This document shows positions 23,034-36,900 of a stretch of 64,000 bases of DNA, piece after piece (the stretch's first letter is position 1; every line of letters begins with the position of its first letter). The notes beneath the pieces are model-generated. The model saw only the letters and a list, made by a program, of their open reading frames with translations, searched no databases and had not been told where the DNA came from. Position numbers and translations under genes: made by a program. The DNA is from Paracentrotus lividus (Eukaryota > Echinodermata > Echinoidea > Camarodonta > Echinidae): the NCBI GenBank assembly GCA_940671915.1, contig CALNVZ010001433.1, positions 490,073-554,072 of the forward strand, given 5' to 3'.

Positions 23034-23935
23034 ACACAAGAGGGTGCTGTTTCAATGGACTGGAAAGTTTGGGAGACAGACATTCAGGGAGGGGGACAGA
23101 GAGATGAAAAGAATCTCAAGAAATGTAATATTTGTGAAAAGAATGAAGGTGCAACTGATGCATGGGAGATAAGCGTTACGAGGTATTGTCTGTAGATGAT
23201 AGCAGCCAGAGATGCAACATGAACACTAGAGGTGCTGTTTCAAACAAGATGGAGTGGAAAGTTATGGAACAGTCATTTTGGGAGGGAGACAGAGAGATGA
23301 AAAGAAGAGAAAGAAATGTAAAATTTGTAATTAAGACTGGTGCAACTAATTCTTGTTGTTGAGATAAGGGCTGTTGGGATTGAATTGGTTGTAACGACAT
23401 GTGTAATTCATCTTTAAATGCCAAAGGAGAAGAATATACGATGCCCTGATGCATGGCAAATGTTAGCATCAGAAAGCCTATCCCCAAGATGACCGCTGGA
23501 AAAAAAGGGTGGTATTGTAAAGACGATTGTATAATGAAAAGTAGAGTTAGAGATGTCAGGACACATGAAAAAGAATGCAAAAAAATATATATTTGTAAAA
23601 AAAGCATGTAATGTGCAACTGATTGCTTAAACCAGGTTTGTTGTGGATGTATTGGTTCCAGTAGCACGTGTCATTCAATTTTGAATATTCATTGCAAAGG
23701 ATATGTTGTAACCTCAAGTTGATCGCAACGTGAGATGCGACATGTACAGAAGAGAGGGCTGTTGCAAAGAAAATGGTGTAATGAACTGGAAAGTTTCTGA
23801 GACAGGCATGTGGATGTTTTGCACATTTGAGAAGGGTTGTGGAAGCAGAAATGAAATATATTTGCTGAAGTACAAATGCACAATGCTTTCCTGGGACAAG
23901 AAGCTGAGGAAATAAATGTGCTGGTTTAAGATGAT
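23034..23935 (+). other. MED15: MED15 3' UTR with tandem copies of the terminal exon end
   Basis: Probable 3' UTR. It contains decayed repeats of the last coding bases plus adjacent UTR, starting near 23156, 23448 and 23710. Each has a version of the GATGCATGG or GATGCAACATGAACAC stretch. AATAAA at 23911-23916 is a candidate polyadenylation signal. Two more AATAAA at 25333-25343 would give a longer UTR. Confidence 0.5.
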
Positions 23936-24606
23936 CACTGCAGGAGAAGATAAGACCATTTGTAAAGGATGAAGAGGTTGAATGGTTTTGTAAGATTTTA
24001 TATTGGAAATTTGATGTTTTGTATCAAAATGAGAAGACCAAGAACACGTAATGAAGAGTTATAATCAATTACAAATTGATAGTAACCAATTGGGATCCTT
24101 GTTGTATGCTCTTATGGTATGAAAGTCTCTCTCTGAACCATCAGAATGGTTGCTTCAAATTTGTGATTGATTGTAAGTTTAGGTTACAGGGCACTGATGT
24201 ATTTGGCTTTTTTTTAAAACTGATCATGTGCCTCCAATCGTACCATTGCTTTATTTATTGAACCATACATATATTGCCTTTATTATTGCAAATGAAAAAA
24301 CAAAATTCAAAGTATTACATTTGTAACCATGCTCCTTTTAAAATCATTTTTCATGGAAATAGAGGCAGTTACAGATGAGTGAAATCTGTGCGTTCTTATA
24401 AGGAATATGAAAATATCAAATTTATCTCACCCATTGTCCTTCCTTTCTCTCTCATACATTATTCCATTCTTTCAAAGGTATTGTGCATTGTGTGCAAACA
24501 GGTATTATCAATATTGGTGTGTTTACAGCTCAAGAAAAAAAAAATATCCTGAAATTGAATCCCAAATTTCTGGGAATCAATGGCATATCCTGACTCTTCC
24601 AACTAA

Positions 24607-24848
24607 AGGCCTCGTCACACCGAGTCCGGTCCGGGTCACGGCACGGGCCCGTTCCGGTTCAACAATGGGCAAAAACGGTCAAAATGAATCAGCCGCGTAC
24701 TATTGCAATGAGACCGGTCACAACAAACACGGACTGTGCCGTACTAGCTGGAACGGCAACCGGTACGGCTTTTATGGGATCGCTCTTGGGGCGATTTGAG
24801 ACGGTTTGCCGTACCGGTTACCGGACCGGACTCGGTGTGACAAGGCCT
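24607..24848. mobile_element. PIF/Harbinger-type MITE of 242 bp
   Basis: 28-bp terminal inverted repeats (AGGCCTCGTCACACCGAGTC and onward) with one mismatch, flanked by TAA on both sides (24604-24606 and 24849-24851). GC-rich interior with many CCGGTACCG-like palindromes. A 3-bp TAA target site fits PIF/Harbinger. Confidence 0.85.
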
Positions 24849-24851
24849 TAA

Positions 24852-27300
24852 CTCTGTACCTGTGACACAGCAAGACTAGATTATAGTGACTTCCCAGAAA
24901 TCAAGTTACTTATGACCTTGTTTTTTCTTGTTGGGAGAGTGCACGACTTGAAATAAGGACAAGAATCAAGCTTGGCGGAAATATTTGAAATCCAAAATGG
25001 GGCAAATTGTTTAAACAAATATCATGAGTATTGTAACTTTTTACATTCGAATATTGTGTATATCTGGATTTCTGGGAATTTTATGGAACTTTTTCATTTC
25101 CCCCAAATCCCTTTTTAAAAGGTCCATTTCGTGGAATTTGGGTGATTTCGTGCAATGTTCCTACAACAAATGTTCAATAGACAAACTCACTTACTTTGGG
25201 AATGTACATGTTTTGTATGTCATTAAATGTATTCAATCTTTAAGTTAAAAAAAAAATAACTTAATCAATAGATTATTTTAATTATTTTAATTTAATTCAA
25301 TTTAAAGATACATGCACATGAAACACATTTGAAATAAAATAAAGAATTATGATTTGTTGATTGGATTGAATTAAATTATGTAACGGCAAGTTACTACATG
25401 TTTGCTATACATTCTTTTCTTTTCTCTTTTATTTTTTTTGCTCCTTAAATAAGACAAGCTATGCAACAATAATCCTAGAAGATTTATGAACAGTACTAAA
25501 AGATGAAGAAGAACGACTTGGTATGAAAAGGAAAAATATATTTTGGAACCTGGAAAGGCAGGTAAGATGAAAATTGATGGTGTGTAGAACGTTAACGGTC
25601 AAAAGAACTGATATTAAAGAGTGGGATTGATATGTTGATAGATAAATGGTCTATCCTCCATTAAGAGAGGGGAGGAGGGAAGGATGGGAGAGAGAGAAAA
25701 AAGGGGATAGGAGGAGCAGGGGGTGTTTGAGAGAGAGAGAGAGAAAATGATTTAAAATGACCAAAGCTTTGAAAGACGTTTGTAGAATTAGGATACAATG
25801 CATTTTTTTTTCCCTTAACATTCTGATCGTTGTCACAATTTTAAAGAGAGAAAATGTAAATGAGAAAAGGGGAGAAAATGGGAGCGGAATTAGAAATCGG
25901 AGAGGTGAATAAAGTCTGGCAGAGGTGGAGATAAGTAAGAGGCAGAGAAATGATATTATGGAGAAGGGGAGTTCACGTTAAAGAGGATACAAGTACTAGT
26001 ACACAATAAGTTTTGTTTAATAAATATTTTAATCGCTTCTATTGTATGCTGCTTAATTACAAAAACATCGATACTAATACAACTGCATTTATATATAATT
26101 TTATAAATATTTACTCGTACATGTATGGTGTTAGATAGAATATTTTTAGCAATGAGGAAATTTCACTACAAAGTCTTTGGGAAGTATACAGATATGCATA
26201 ATCATTCACAGTCTAAACCTAAAGTGCAAATTTATTACACGAACAGTGGATAAATAGATATCTTACGAGTCGGAATCCAAATACCGTTTCGATATTTTTT
26301 TTTTCTTCACAATTATATTCTTCATGTCATCCTACAGATATTAATCTTTCCTTGTTCTTCCTTATGTCAAGAGTGACAGTATATCATTTGTATGCTCACA
26401 TTTAGGATCTCATACATTATCTTACATGTTTCCTTTTGTGCTTCCGAAATCTAAGAAACTGAAATTTTACTGTAAACCAATTTCATTTACGAACTTGAAC
26501 CCAAGCTTGTATTTCATGCCTTACATTAAAATAAAAAAAAGTTTGCTAAACAGTAGCGCTTCTATTTTTAAACACAGTTAATGAATTCTCCAATAGTTTT
26601 TTATTTTATTTTTTTAATTTTTTTTTTATTAAATTAAATTATTTGTAGCTTCTAGAATTCATAATAGAAAAAACTACAAATAATTCGATTATACATGTAG
26701 GTATATTGGCCTATATAGCTCGTATAATGCTAAATTATGCACTGCTTCAATTGTAATCAAAGTATATTTGAAATACACGTGACAAGAATAATAATTTAAA
26801 AGAAATGAAAACATTGAGTCACAAAAAAGCCACAAAAAAACCAGCAATAGTATAATGTATGTTTCACATAGTATAGGGCCTATCAAATGCACTTGATTAT
26901 GAACAAATCAGTCGGCATTATGGAAAACAAAAACAAAAACACTTATATGACATATTATCTCAATTATTACATCAACATCAAGAATAAACAAAATATTTTT
27001 TTTTTTTAAATTGTTTAAAAATGCCACACATGTTATTAAAGCGATATCATTGTAAGAGATAAGGGATTTCGCTTTATCGGATCTCTGCAGTTTTAGTTTC
27101 CACTAAAATCGCTCATCTCGCACTTACGTAAGCTAAGTGTTTAAGAAGAGAACATACATTTTCCAAAGCTCATCTAAGACATTTTCAGTAACTCTGTGTG
27201 ATTATGGGTATAAGCTCTAAAGAAAGTATAATGCTTTCACTAAAGTAGCTGTTGAACATTTTCATATTCAAACGGTTCGAAAAATGATTCAATTAACTTC
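24852..27300. other. Intergenic region between the convergent genes
   Basis: AT-rich with GA-rich low complexity (25660-25745) and an inverted repeat at about 26635-26690 (AATTATTTGTAG with its complement). No gene seen. Confidence 0.5.
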
Positions 27301-27304
27301 CATG

Positions 27305-27310
27305 TTTATT
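27305..27310 (-). terminator. Candidate polyadenylation signal of the TP53I13-like gene
   Basis: TTTATT on the + strand reads AATAAA on the gene strand, about 350 bp beyond the stop codon. The 3' UTR would include a 17-base C/G homopolymer near 27482-27498. Confidence 0.4.
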
Positions 27311-27655
27311 TTTTTTATTTTTTTTACACAAATAATTTTTTAATGCAAAACAAACTATACGACCCTATAACCCTAATCGTTTTGAAAATATATCAACCAC
27401 GTCGTGACAAACAGCAAATTGGAAGGGGGAAAATCAACTTTCCCTAATAAGTTAGGGATGCATTTAGCTCTGGCATAATCACCCCCCCCCCCCCCCCAAC
27501 CAACTCCAGCCCACTGAGCAACTGGAATATCGAACACAGATCGATATCTTAAGTTTAGATGTCGTTGAGTAATGCAAGCAACATGCGAAAGCGAGAATAT
27601 CATCCCACAAAAGTCTTTAATTAATCCGTCACCATAGCAACGGGATGGCATCATA

Positions 27656-27907
27656 TTAATCATGTATTTTCCCTTGTCTCCTGCGCGGTTGATTCCTTGA
27701 ATGCTGATGAGCTTTGTTAACGGCCTGCCTTGCCCTGCCAGAATGACCATTGTTCTGATTATGGCCGTTGTTTCCGTTATGTCCGTTGTTTCCGTTGTGG
27801 CCCCTTTCGCGGCTGTGACCGCCAGCGTTTTGATTGTGACCGTTGTTTCCGCTGTGGCCGTTTTTGTTGTGGTTGCGGTACGTTCCCGGACATTTTTCAA
27901 AGTGCTC
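27656..27907 (-). CDS. TP53I13-like exon 7 (Asn/Gly/His-rich tail and stop)
   Basis: 252 nt from acceptor TTCATGTCTCAG to the stop. It opens with [20 protein letters not shown], then imperfect NGHNGN-type repeats (about residues 266-306 of the protein), and ends in a basic segment rich in Arg, His and Gln. There is no transmembrane helix. The DNA repeat period is mostly 18 bp, a minisatellite inside the coding sequence. Confidence 0.85.
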   Translation of the reverse strand, partial: EHFEKCPGTYRNHNKNGHSGNNGHNQNAGGHSRERGHNGNNGHNGNNGHNQNNGHSGRARQAVNKAHQHSRNQPRRRQGKIHD

Positions 27908-30900
27908 CTGAGACATGAAATTTGGAAAAAATAGTAAGGGGTTAAATATTGTTATCAAATGGTTGTGATTTTTCCTTTTCTCGTTTCTTTTACAAGGACT
28001 GATCGTTAAAACATTTTAATGGGCTTAGAAATGGGGAGTCGAACAAAAAGAATAACATATTTTATATTTTTGGTCATTTACGAATAAGAGACTATGTAGC
28101 ATTAAAAAGAAATGGGTTTACAAAACATGCATAAGACAAATTGTTAATATGGTATCAATCCAACATAATTACCGATGGGCAGATTACGCAATCATTAGCA
28201 TTGGAGACAGTCTGTGCTCTGTGGATCTGTTGCTCGCTAAATTGACCATCTTCAGCCACTCTCCTCTCCGGGGCCTTTCCAGCGCGCTCTCTCAAGAAAT
28301 CTCGTATGCGATTGGAGACTATGTATGGTAACTCCAGTTTACATCCGTAGGTTAGAACTGCAAATGGCTGGAAAGAGATAGAAAATAAAGATTTTAAACA
28401 TAGACATGATAGATAAATAAATAAATCACACTAGTAACTTGCATGGCATGTGATCGTGAACTTCATCATCTAAACTGACCCGAATAAAAATAAATTTAAT
28501 ATTTTGAGAAAATGGCACACTCGGCTATTGGACAAAAGAACCTTAAAAATGACATCACAAAACTTTTCTGTAAACACCAACAAATTTGTCAAACCTTCTT
28601 TGATCATGCGTGTTTTACACCTTATTTTCAGGGTGGAATTTCCTTTTAATCTAGAGTACTTACCCGTTCCCTTGTAAGATCTTTATAAGGTGTGATAATG
28701 TGTTTCCTGAGACAACCGCGTGCAAGTCTTCTAAATCTCGTCACCTCACTCAAATCAGCACAAGGGTGATATAGGAATACTGCAGCTCCGTGCTGGAATG
28801 TGATGATAAAGAGATACTTAAAAGAGTGATGTTGAGGGTTCTAAACTTTGTATTAGGCCTAGTAAAGTTAGCAATAATGTATTATTTCAATTCATATTTC
28901 CAGATTCGGTCTACGCTTATCTATAGGGGGATACTGTAACCCGTCTACCTATATCCACCTTTAAAAATGTCTTTTGAAAACTGTACAGTTAAGAGTCTAC
29001 AATATCAATTGAAATATTCTTTAAAGTCTTTAAACTTATCTTATGAATCATGTTTTTGCTCTTCTAATTTTAGATAAATTAATAAATGTACTTTTCTGAA
29101 TTTGATTATATTGTTTTAGATATTATAGCCTAGAGATAGAGAGAAAGAGAGAGAGAGAGAGCGGGGGCAGATTTTAGGCTAATTTCTTTTTACATCGGTT
29201 TATAAGACAGTATCAAGAACAAGTCCAACAAAATTAAACATAAAACAAAAACAAAAACAAAACAGAAAAAGGATGACCCCTTTTGGTGTATTTCAAGCTT
29301 CAGATATATTATAAATGTTATGATATTCTTAATAATGGGTCAATTGTTGACCTAACTTTTGCCATATTCCGGGTCAAGATTAATATTGACCGAAAATTGA
29401 CTCAGAATGGTTTGTTGCCCCAATAGACCCAGAATAGGGTTATTTCTAACCCTTTATATTTCTAGAATATATATTTGGATGCTCACCTCCAGATTATGTA
29501 ACCACCTTTGTTTTGGTAGATACCTATACTCTCCATACTTGGCCCATAGAGGGCGATGTGCACCACTGGTTGGAATGACGTCATTATACACGATAGCTCG
29601 GTTCATACAGACATGGACAGGCTGGAACAGTGAAAAGAAAAATAATAATTATCAAATCTATTCCTATTTTTGTCAGTTTTATATTCACCTGAAATTTGCG
29701 CATTTCACAATGTGCCCCTAACTTCAAAAAACATTCCCTCTGCATGCATGTTTGGAATAGGCCAATAACATATTTTGAAAATTCCATTGAGGCGTCCCTT
29801 TGACGAAAATAATTTAATGTAATTTAAGTTATGGATAAGCCTGTTCTTGCGTGATAAAATATTAACTAAAGTTTCCTAAAGAAAAAAAATATGACGGTTT
29901 TATCTTTTATTATTTAATTAGACAAAATAATAAGGGCAAAAGTTATAGAAAAGGGCAAATAGAATGCAATAATCAACCTGACTACAGTCTGTGTCAAAAA
30001 AAAATGGTACAGTCGGGGAAAAAAAATCATTTAGGTGTGAAATCTTTTCATATAATGTGTCTTTGTGGTTCCAAATTCAAGCCAAAAGATTTTTCTTGCT
30101 GATGCGCTTTGTCCTGTATAATTTGCTTTTGTAAAACAAAAGTTATGCTAAGTTTTGTGCGACGAGGAACAAATGGAAATTACGCACTTCTATTGTTCTG
30201 GAGCGCTGAATTCACGGTCATAATGCGAAATCGTACACAAAGGCATGGGACGGCGTGCGAAAAATGGATTTTTCTTGATTGTAGAAAATTAGTCATATCT
30301 CAAAAAATACTGCACCAAATGTGATGAAAAAAATTGCAGAAGAAAGAGTGATATTCCTGCTTTATGAAAATAACCAACAATACCACGTTGATATTAACCT
30401 TCACACTATAAAAAAAATGTTTTCAAACTGTACCATTTTATTTGACACAGACTGTATAACACGGTGTACATGGTGCATAACAATGGCTCGTCGTTTTGTT
30501 TTTACAATCATTATTACTTACGTTGTCTACTTTTGAAGTACAGTGCTCTTCTATGCTGGGTGTGGTCTTGCTCATCTAAGAATTGAAAAATAAATACATT
30601 TGTATATAAATAAATAAATAGAATATGGATAAAATATAGTTGTATTATATTATTTCGGTATCATGAAGTTTGCAACGTACAGAAGGGTATTTAAGTTATG
30701 TTAACTACCCCCAAACACTTTCACATACACTCCCGTTTATCATATGGTAGCGGATTCAACGTATTTTTGTAGCCTAGAAGACACATGCAAACTATGATTT
30801 TTTTTTTTTTTAAATTATGATCATATTTTCCTTTTAGAAACTTTGTATATTATTATCATTCGTTACAACAGTGTCACGCATGTAAATCATTGTCCTCAAT

Positions 30901-33900
30901 GGCAATTCGACATTCTAATAAGATTTATCCGTGATAATTCCTTGCGAAACCAGGAAAGATTTTCCGCCCCTTTGAAAGGTTGATAGAAATTTCTTTTACT
31001 GCTAACCAAAGAAAAGTAGGACCGTGCCTCCATTTAATTGCAGAATTGTAATATGAATTATTGTTTCATCATAGCCAGAACATAAAACGAATCTTATAAT
31101 TTAGATTATGCCGGAAAAATGAAAATATACAGTCTTCATTAACAAATATGCCACTGCAATTACTTAATGCAGTCGTGTTTGCCGGCTGTCACGCTTGTTT
31201 GATTAAGAGAGCCGACAGCTGTGAGCATAGCTGAGATATAATCGCAATAAGTTTATGATAAATCATGTTTGGATTCAAAGTACAGTACATAATAGTTGGT
31301 AATAAACTGTCACGTACTCCACATCACTGTGTGGACCATATAATTATATGCATTCTGATATACACTGTCCGTCATAAAGGTGGAATATTTTTTTGCCGCC
31401 ATAGCGACATGATTTTGCTCTGACTTTAATTTCTTGAATATGTTTGTCCCTGCTTTTACTTTTTGGGAACCTGGCTATATATCTTGGACATTCTCCCAAC
31501 CCTTCACGTGGACCTTTTTCCAAAAAAGTTTTGTCAACCCCCGTGATGCCCATTTTTGTAATTTTTTTCTCATTTTGGGACCCCTTTTTGTTTTCGCGGC
31601 CAATCAAGCCCCCCCCCCCTAAGTCCTACCCCCGTGAAACGCGACTGAGGTGTACTGTTTTATATTGTTCTTTAAGTTAAATCTATATTTCATGGGACAG
31701 GCTTAGGTCTCTTATCTAGGGGAGGGGTTGAAGTAAAAAACGAGATTGGTGAAAATTCGGAATATTTTATTCCATCTTTATGCTGAAAACAAAAGAAATG
31801 AAAAACCACCTTTAGCCCTTAAATATCATAATTTTCCCCTTAAATTTTGTTTAGCCTTGATGACAAGGCTGTAAATAGTCATTATTGATCATATTTTATT
31901 TTGATTTATGTTTGGTTGAGATTTTACAATACAATTTAGGGAAGACAGAAATTTTCATGGTGTAAAAATGAATAAAATGAATGTTGAACCCCAATCAAAA
32001 TAAATTTTGACCCCTCCCCTAAACAAAAGAGTCAAGCCTGTAACCATAAATCTAGATTTAATTTAAAGAACAATAACAAATCTCCACCTCGGACGTGTTT
32101 CCTTGGGGTAGGACTGAGGGGGCCTTGATGGGTCGCGTGAACAAAAAGAGCCCCAAAAATAAGAAAAAATGACGAAAATGGCCATCTTCTGGGGGTGACA
32201 AAACTTTTTTGAAGAAAAATCCCCGGGAAGGGTTGAGGGAGCGTCCAAGATATACCAAGGATCCCAGAAAGTGAAAGCGGTGACAAATACATTCAAGAAA
32301 TTAATAACGGAGCAACATAATGTCGCTGGAGCCAGAAAAAAATATTCCACCTTTATGACGAACAGTGTAGGATTTTTTCTAATTGCCTCACTTATCTTAA
32401 ACTCACTTATAAATATTAAACAAAAAGGGGCAGTATCTTAGTCGTGAATGGGGGAAAAAGTGTAACCCCGGTAACGTCATTATGTGCATCATTAAAATTT
32501 CTAGCATATACATGTTATATATATATCATTGTACATGTACATGTATATTGTAGACTTAAAACTAAACCAAAATTAGATTTTCACCATCGTACTGAAATGG
32601 ACTAAATTCAACCGTTGAGATGGGAGGGATTGGCTTGTTCGTTAAACGCAAAGTCTCCATGTTCAGTAATATTTCTGTTATCAGTTTTATATAAATTTTG
32701 TTAAAATGCTAAAGATGCTTTCTTTTTATCAACATTTTGACTTGAAACAATCACATCTTAATATCCCACGATACGATATGATCACGAACAATTCAACATT
32801 ATTGCTTTATTGTAATTTTATGAAATAGGATACTCCATTCCAAACTGCCTCATGGTTTGTTCACATATCACTATAAATGACATGTTTGTGTGCCTGTCCA
32901 TACATTATGATGAGTTATGAGCTTACATGCTGATATATGATATTGCAGCGGTGGATATGGTTGAAAGGAGGAATTAAATAATGTGGTTATTGTACGAGCG
33001 GGCAACGCGCAGGATTTTCATCAAAATATGATTTTCCAGAAGAAAAAAAAAATCATTTACTACGATGAGGTTTACGGTTCACCATGTGGTTATGAAGAGG
33101 ACTGTTGAAAGAGTATAAGAGGAAGTGGTGAAATGGGGAGAGTAGAAATGGAGAGAAAGACCACTGTTAGATCTGTTACATGCATTTTCCTGACAGCCCC
33201 CCTCCCTTGCGTCACCCAGTTCCTCATCTTTAGCCCCCCCCCCCTCTCTCTCTCTCTGTCTGTCTCTATTTTATTGTTGGAAAACATTTATTGCTCCAAC
33301 TTTTCTATAACGTACGCTTATTTTCTTTCAGTTTCTAAATATTTCGCAACAGAATACTTTAACGTACTTGAATGTGCGCATCACAATGCAAATGTTATTA
33401 AAATTTGAAATATTGCGATTTGTTTATGTTTGATCCATTAATACGAATGAAAAGGGCTCAAATGAAACAAAACGTGCTTGTATAAATTGTCTCTTGCAAA
33501 CTGTGATAGATTTTAAGTTCTAAGTAATTCCAAGTGACGACATAAAACAGCTGACATATCACGATTGCGATCGACCTCCTTCCATACAAGATATCATCGG
33601 TACGGTTAATTCCATTTTACAAATTACCCTTTTAACAATTATCATTATGACCCATCCTATCAAAAGGAGACATAAATCGAACGAAAGAGTAAAGGAAATT
33701 GGAAAACAGTCAATCTTTAAATACTTTTCCTTCATCATTTTTATACATTCTTTTTAAAGAGCACACACGAAACATTGAAAATTCTGAAAATGGAAAGATG
33801 TATTACCAAAAATTTGAAATTCTTTACTATTTCACTGATTTCCTCGACTTATGCTATCGTTGCTCGGGGACTTGAGTCTCATTTTTATATGATGGATCAC

Positions 33901-36900
33901 GATTGATATTTCATATTTCTCGTGCATATTCTGACTGAAAAGAAAGGAATTATGTCGTTGAACAAAAGATTCGACTTATCTCGTGAGAGATCTCAGTCCT
34001 TTATCTTTATGGAAACATTTATTTATTTGTTTATTTTAGTGATTTGGTTTGGACGTTAATTGATGTTTTTGTTGTAATACAAAGCGAATTCTGAAAGTTT
34101 TCTTTTGATTAAAATAGCATAAATCATTTCATGAGTATTAACATGCAAAACTCTTAAAAATTAGAAGTAGGCCTATAGATTATAGCAAATAAAATACAAA
34201 ATATAAAGTACACAATACTGTTGAGCATTGTTGCATGCATTACATTTCACATGTTTTGATACACACCGGGGGCGATACATCAAACTCATCTCGATACAGT
34301 AAAAAAAAAAAAATACAGAATAAAGTTCTTCTTAATCCATCTCCCTTAAGATAAGAAAGATTAAGCCCAGCAGTTTTACAGCTCATGTCAATTTAAGAAG
34401 CACTGTTGCCTAGCAACGGGTATTATTTGGCGCTCTCAAATAAATCCTTATTCCGATTAAATTGTCGTCCGGACAACGAATAAGAATGGTTTTCAATAAA
34501 TCACCACATTCACGCTCAAAAACTACAACAATATAAACCTTAAGGTAGAGGGAAATATCCCGACTGTTCGGCCTCATAATATGAGTAAAAGAATCCTTGT
34601 GTAGAGTGAAAAAAGACAGCTCGATTCTTAGATCTTTGCCGCACACACTAACATTTTCAGCCATCCCCTCTGACGCATATAGGATATGTTATCTGAAATG
34701 AGAGTTTCAGTTCACCTTCTTCATCTTTTTTTTTTTTTTTTTTATTAATTGCCATTAATTAATTTTAATTTAATTTCCCTAATCTACAATTTTGGAATAG
34801 GGGTTCATACTCCTGCCCCTCTCCCCGAGGAATATGTATTGGTATAAGAAGACGTTTACATCTTGTTCCAACTAGACTAGGCATTATGATGAATTATTAA
34901 TTTTAATGCAAGGTGAAGATCAAATTTTCCACGCGCAATTTTCATATCAGAAATGGAAGAAGGGCTGTCACGACCCTGTGGAACTGCACCATAGAGATGT
35001 ATGTATGATTAGGCGTTGTGATAATATTACATCTCTACATTAAATCTGTACGTAAATCCGTTAAATAATTATTCAAAAACATGAGTTCCCGTTTAACGCA
35101 AAAGACTGGAAACCAGGCTGTATTGGTAAGCAATCATGCATTGAAGTGTTGTATCACTCCGAGCGTGTCGTCATGGTAATTTTATGTCGCAGTATAATCC
35201 TAAAAGGTCGAAGAATCCTCTTTATTACAAAGTACATGCTTAAAGGTGAAATACAGGCAGACTGTATAACACGACGCGATGTTCCCCCCCCCCCCCTTGA
35301 AAAGCGATTTTTGTTTGCTTTTGTTTTTGTTTGTTTGTTTGTTTGTTTTTGTTATTCTGCTTTTTTATTATTGTTACATGAAGAGAAACGACCATAAAGT
35401 GAGGCATGATTCATGAATACAAGGATTTTCTCTTATCTTTTGAGTCTTTTGATAATCTACTGTTTTGACATATCTCTCTCACCATCTGATCATATTAATA
35501 TTTAGCGTTGAGTGATTGTCAACAATCTATAACAATAGCACTATTCATCAATATTGAATAAAATATACAAATTTGCAATTTTGGCATTGTTTCTTAGATC
35601 ATGGCAATAACGGGTAATTAATTAATCAATTAATTAATGTAACAATTATCCAATTAACCGGAAAATTATATCAATCAACAATTGGGTAATGGAGGTATAG
35701 GCCTTAAATTGAAATGAAAGTAACGCGAACAATACTTTATAAGAAAAGTGATGGTTTTCGAAACATCTATACTGCTGTATTTCATATTTGTCTATTTTCT
35801 TTCTCTTCCACAGAAATCAATTTTAACTATATAAAATAAGATGTATTCAATGTAAATTGCAATTGAACGAACATTAAAGAGCAGTAGAAGACCATATATT
35901 CAAGCTACTGATGAGGCCACACCGCTGAAATTAATTCCATATAATCCTTTTTATTGTATAGATTCCAACTGAACTATGCTCATGAAATATTATGGCTATA
36001 TCATTCAAATAATTGTGCTCCATGTCAATTTTTATTTCAAGAATTGTCTTTATTTAAAAGAGAAATTTGTAGTTTGACATTATCATGAATGTAACATTTA
36101 AGATTACCGAACGACTATATTGTCTGTAATATTTCTTTATATTATTTGTATAATGTGAAATGCCATATAGTTCTCATCCAACCAACATTCCTCACATTCG
36201 ATTATAATCATTATAGTATATAGATTCGTCGTTATCATTATGATACAGGGGCCGCGGAGCCAGGGGGCTGGGGGGGGGGCTGCAGGCCCCCCACTTTTTT
36301 TCTTCAGCCAACGTGTACAAAAACGCAAAAATGACCACACATTTGTGATTTTTAGCCTAAGTTCAGCCCCCCCCCCCCCCCCCCCCACTTTCGGCTCAGC
36401 CCCTCCACTTTCAACAACGCTCCGCGGCCCCTGTAATAGACCTTGAAAAAGAGTTACTTCTTGTAATCCTACTTATATTTTCTTTTTCAAACAAAAGAAC
36501 TGTATAAAAATTACTTATATACACACAAAAAATGAGAACTTGCATATATGAGTGATCACACTCAAATATCCAAGTATTTTTGACAATATAGTGACACACA
36601 TCCATGAGTGCTTTCACTCAATAAAGCTACTTTGAAAACGCACCTAATTGAGTATTTTAAATTTGACAATATAGTGACACACCAAAATGAGTTTATTTAA
36701 TTAACTCATTTATTGAGTAACATAACTAATGTTTTGAGTACATGCACAAACTAATCTAGTGAGTAACGCTTTACATACTCAGAGAGTTAGTAAGTAAAGG
36801 TTTAAAACTCTCAACTTGCGTGTGATGAGTTTGTGCAACCTTTACTTACTGACTCTCTGAGTATGCAAAGCGTTACTCACTAGTGAGTCCTATTCCTTTT

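Noticed and set aside
31344..32350. ORFs of 60-95 codons at both ends of the mariner-like fold-back
   Set aside because: They are mirror translations of the inverted arms and match no transposase motif.
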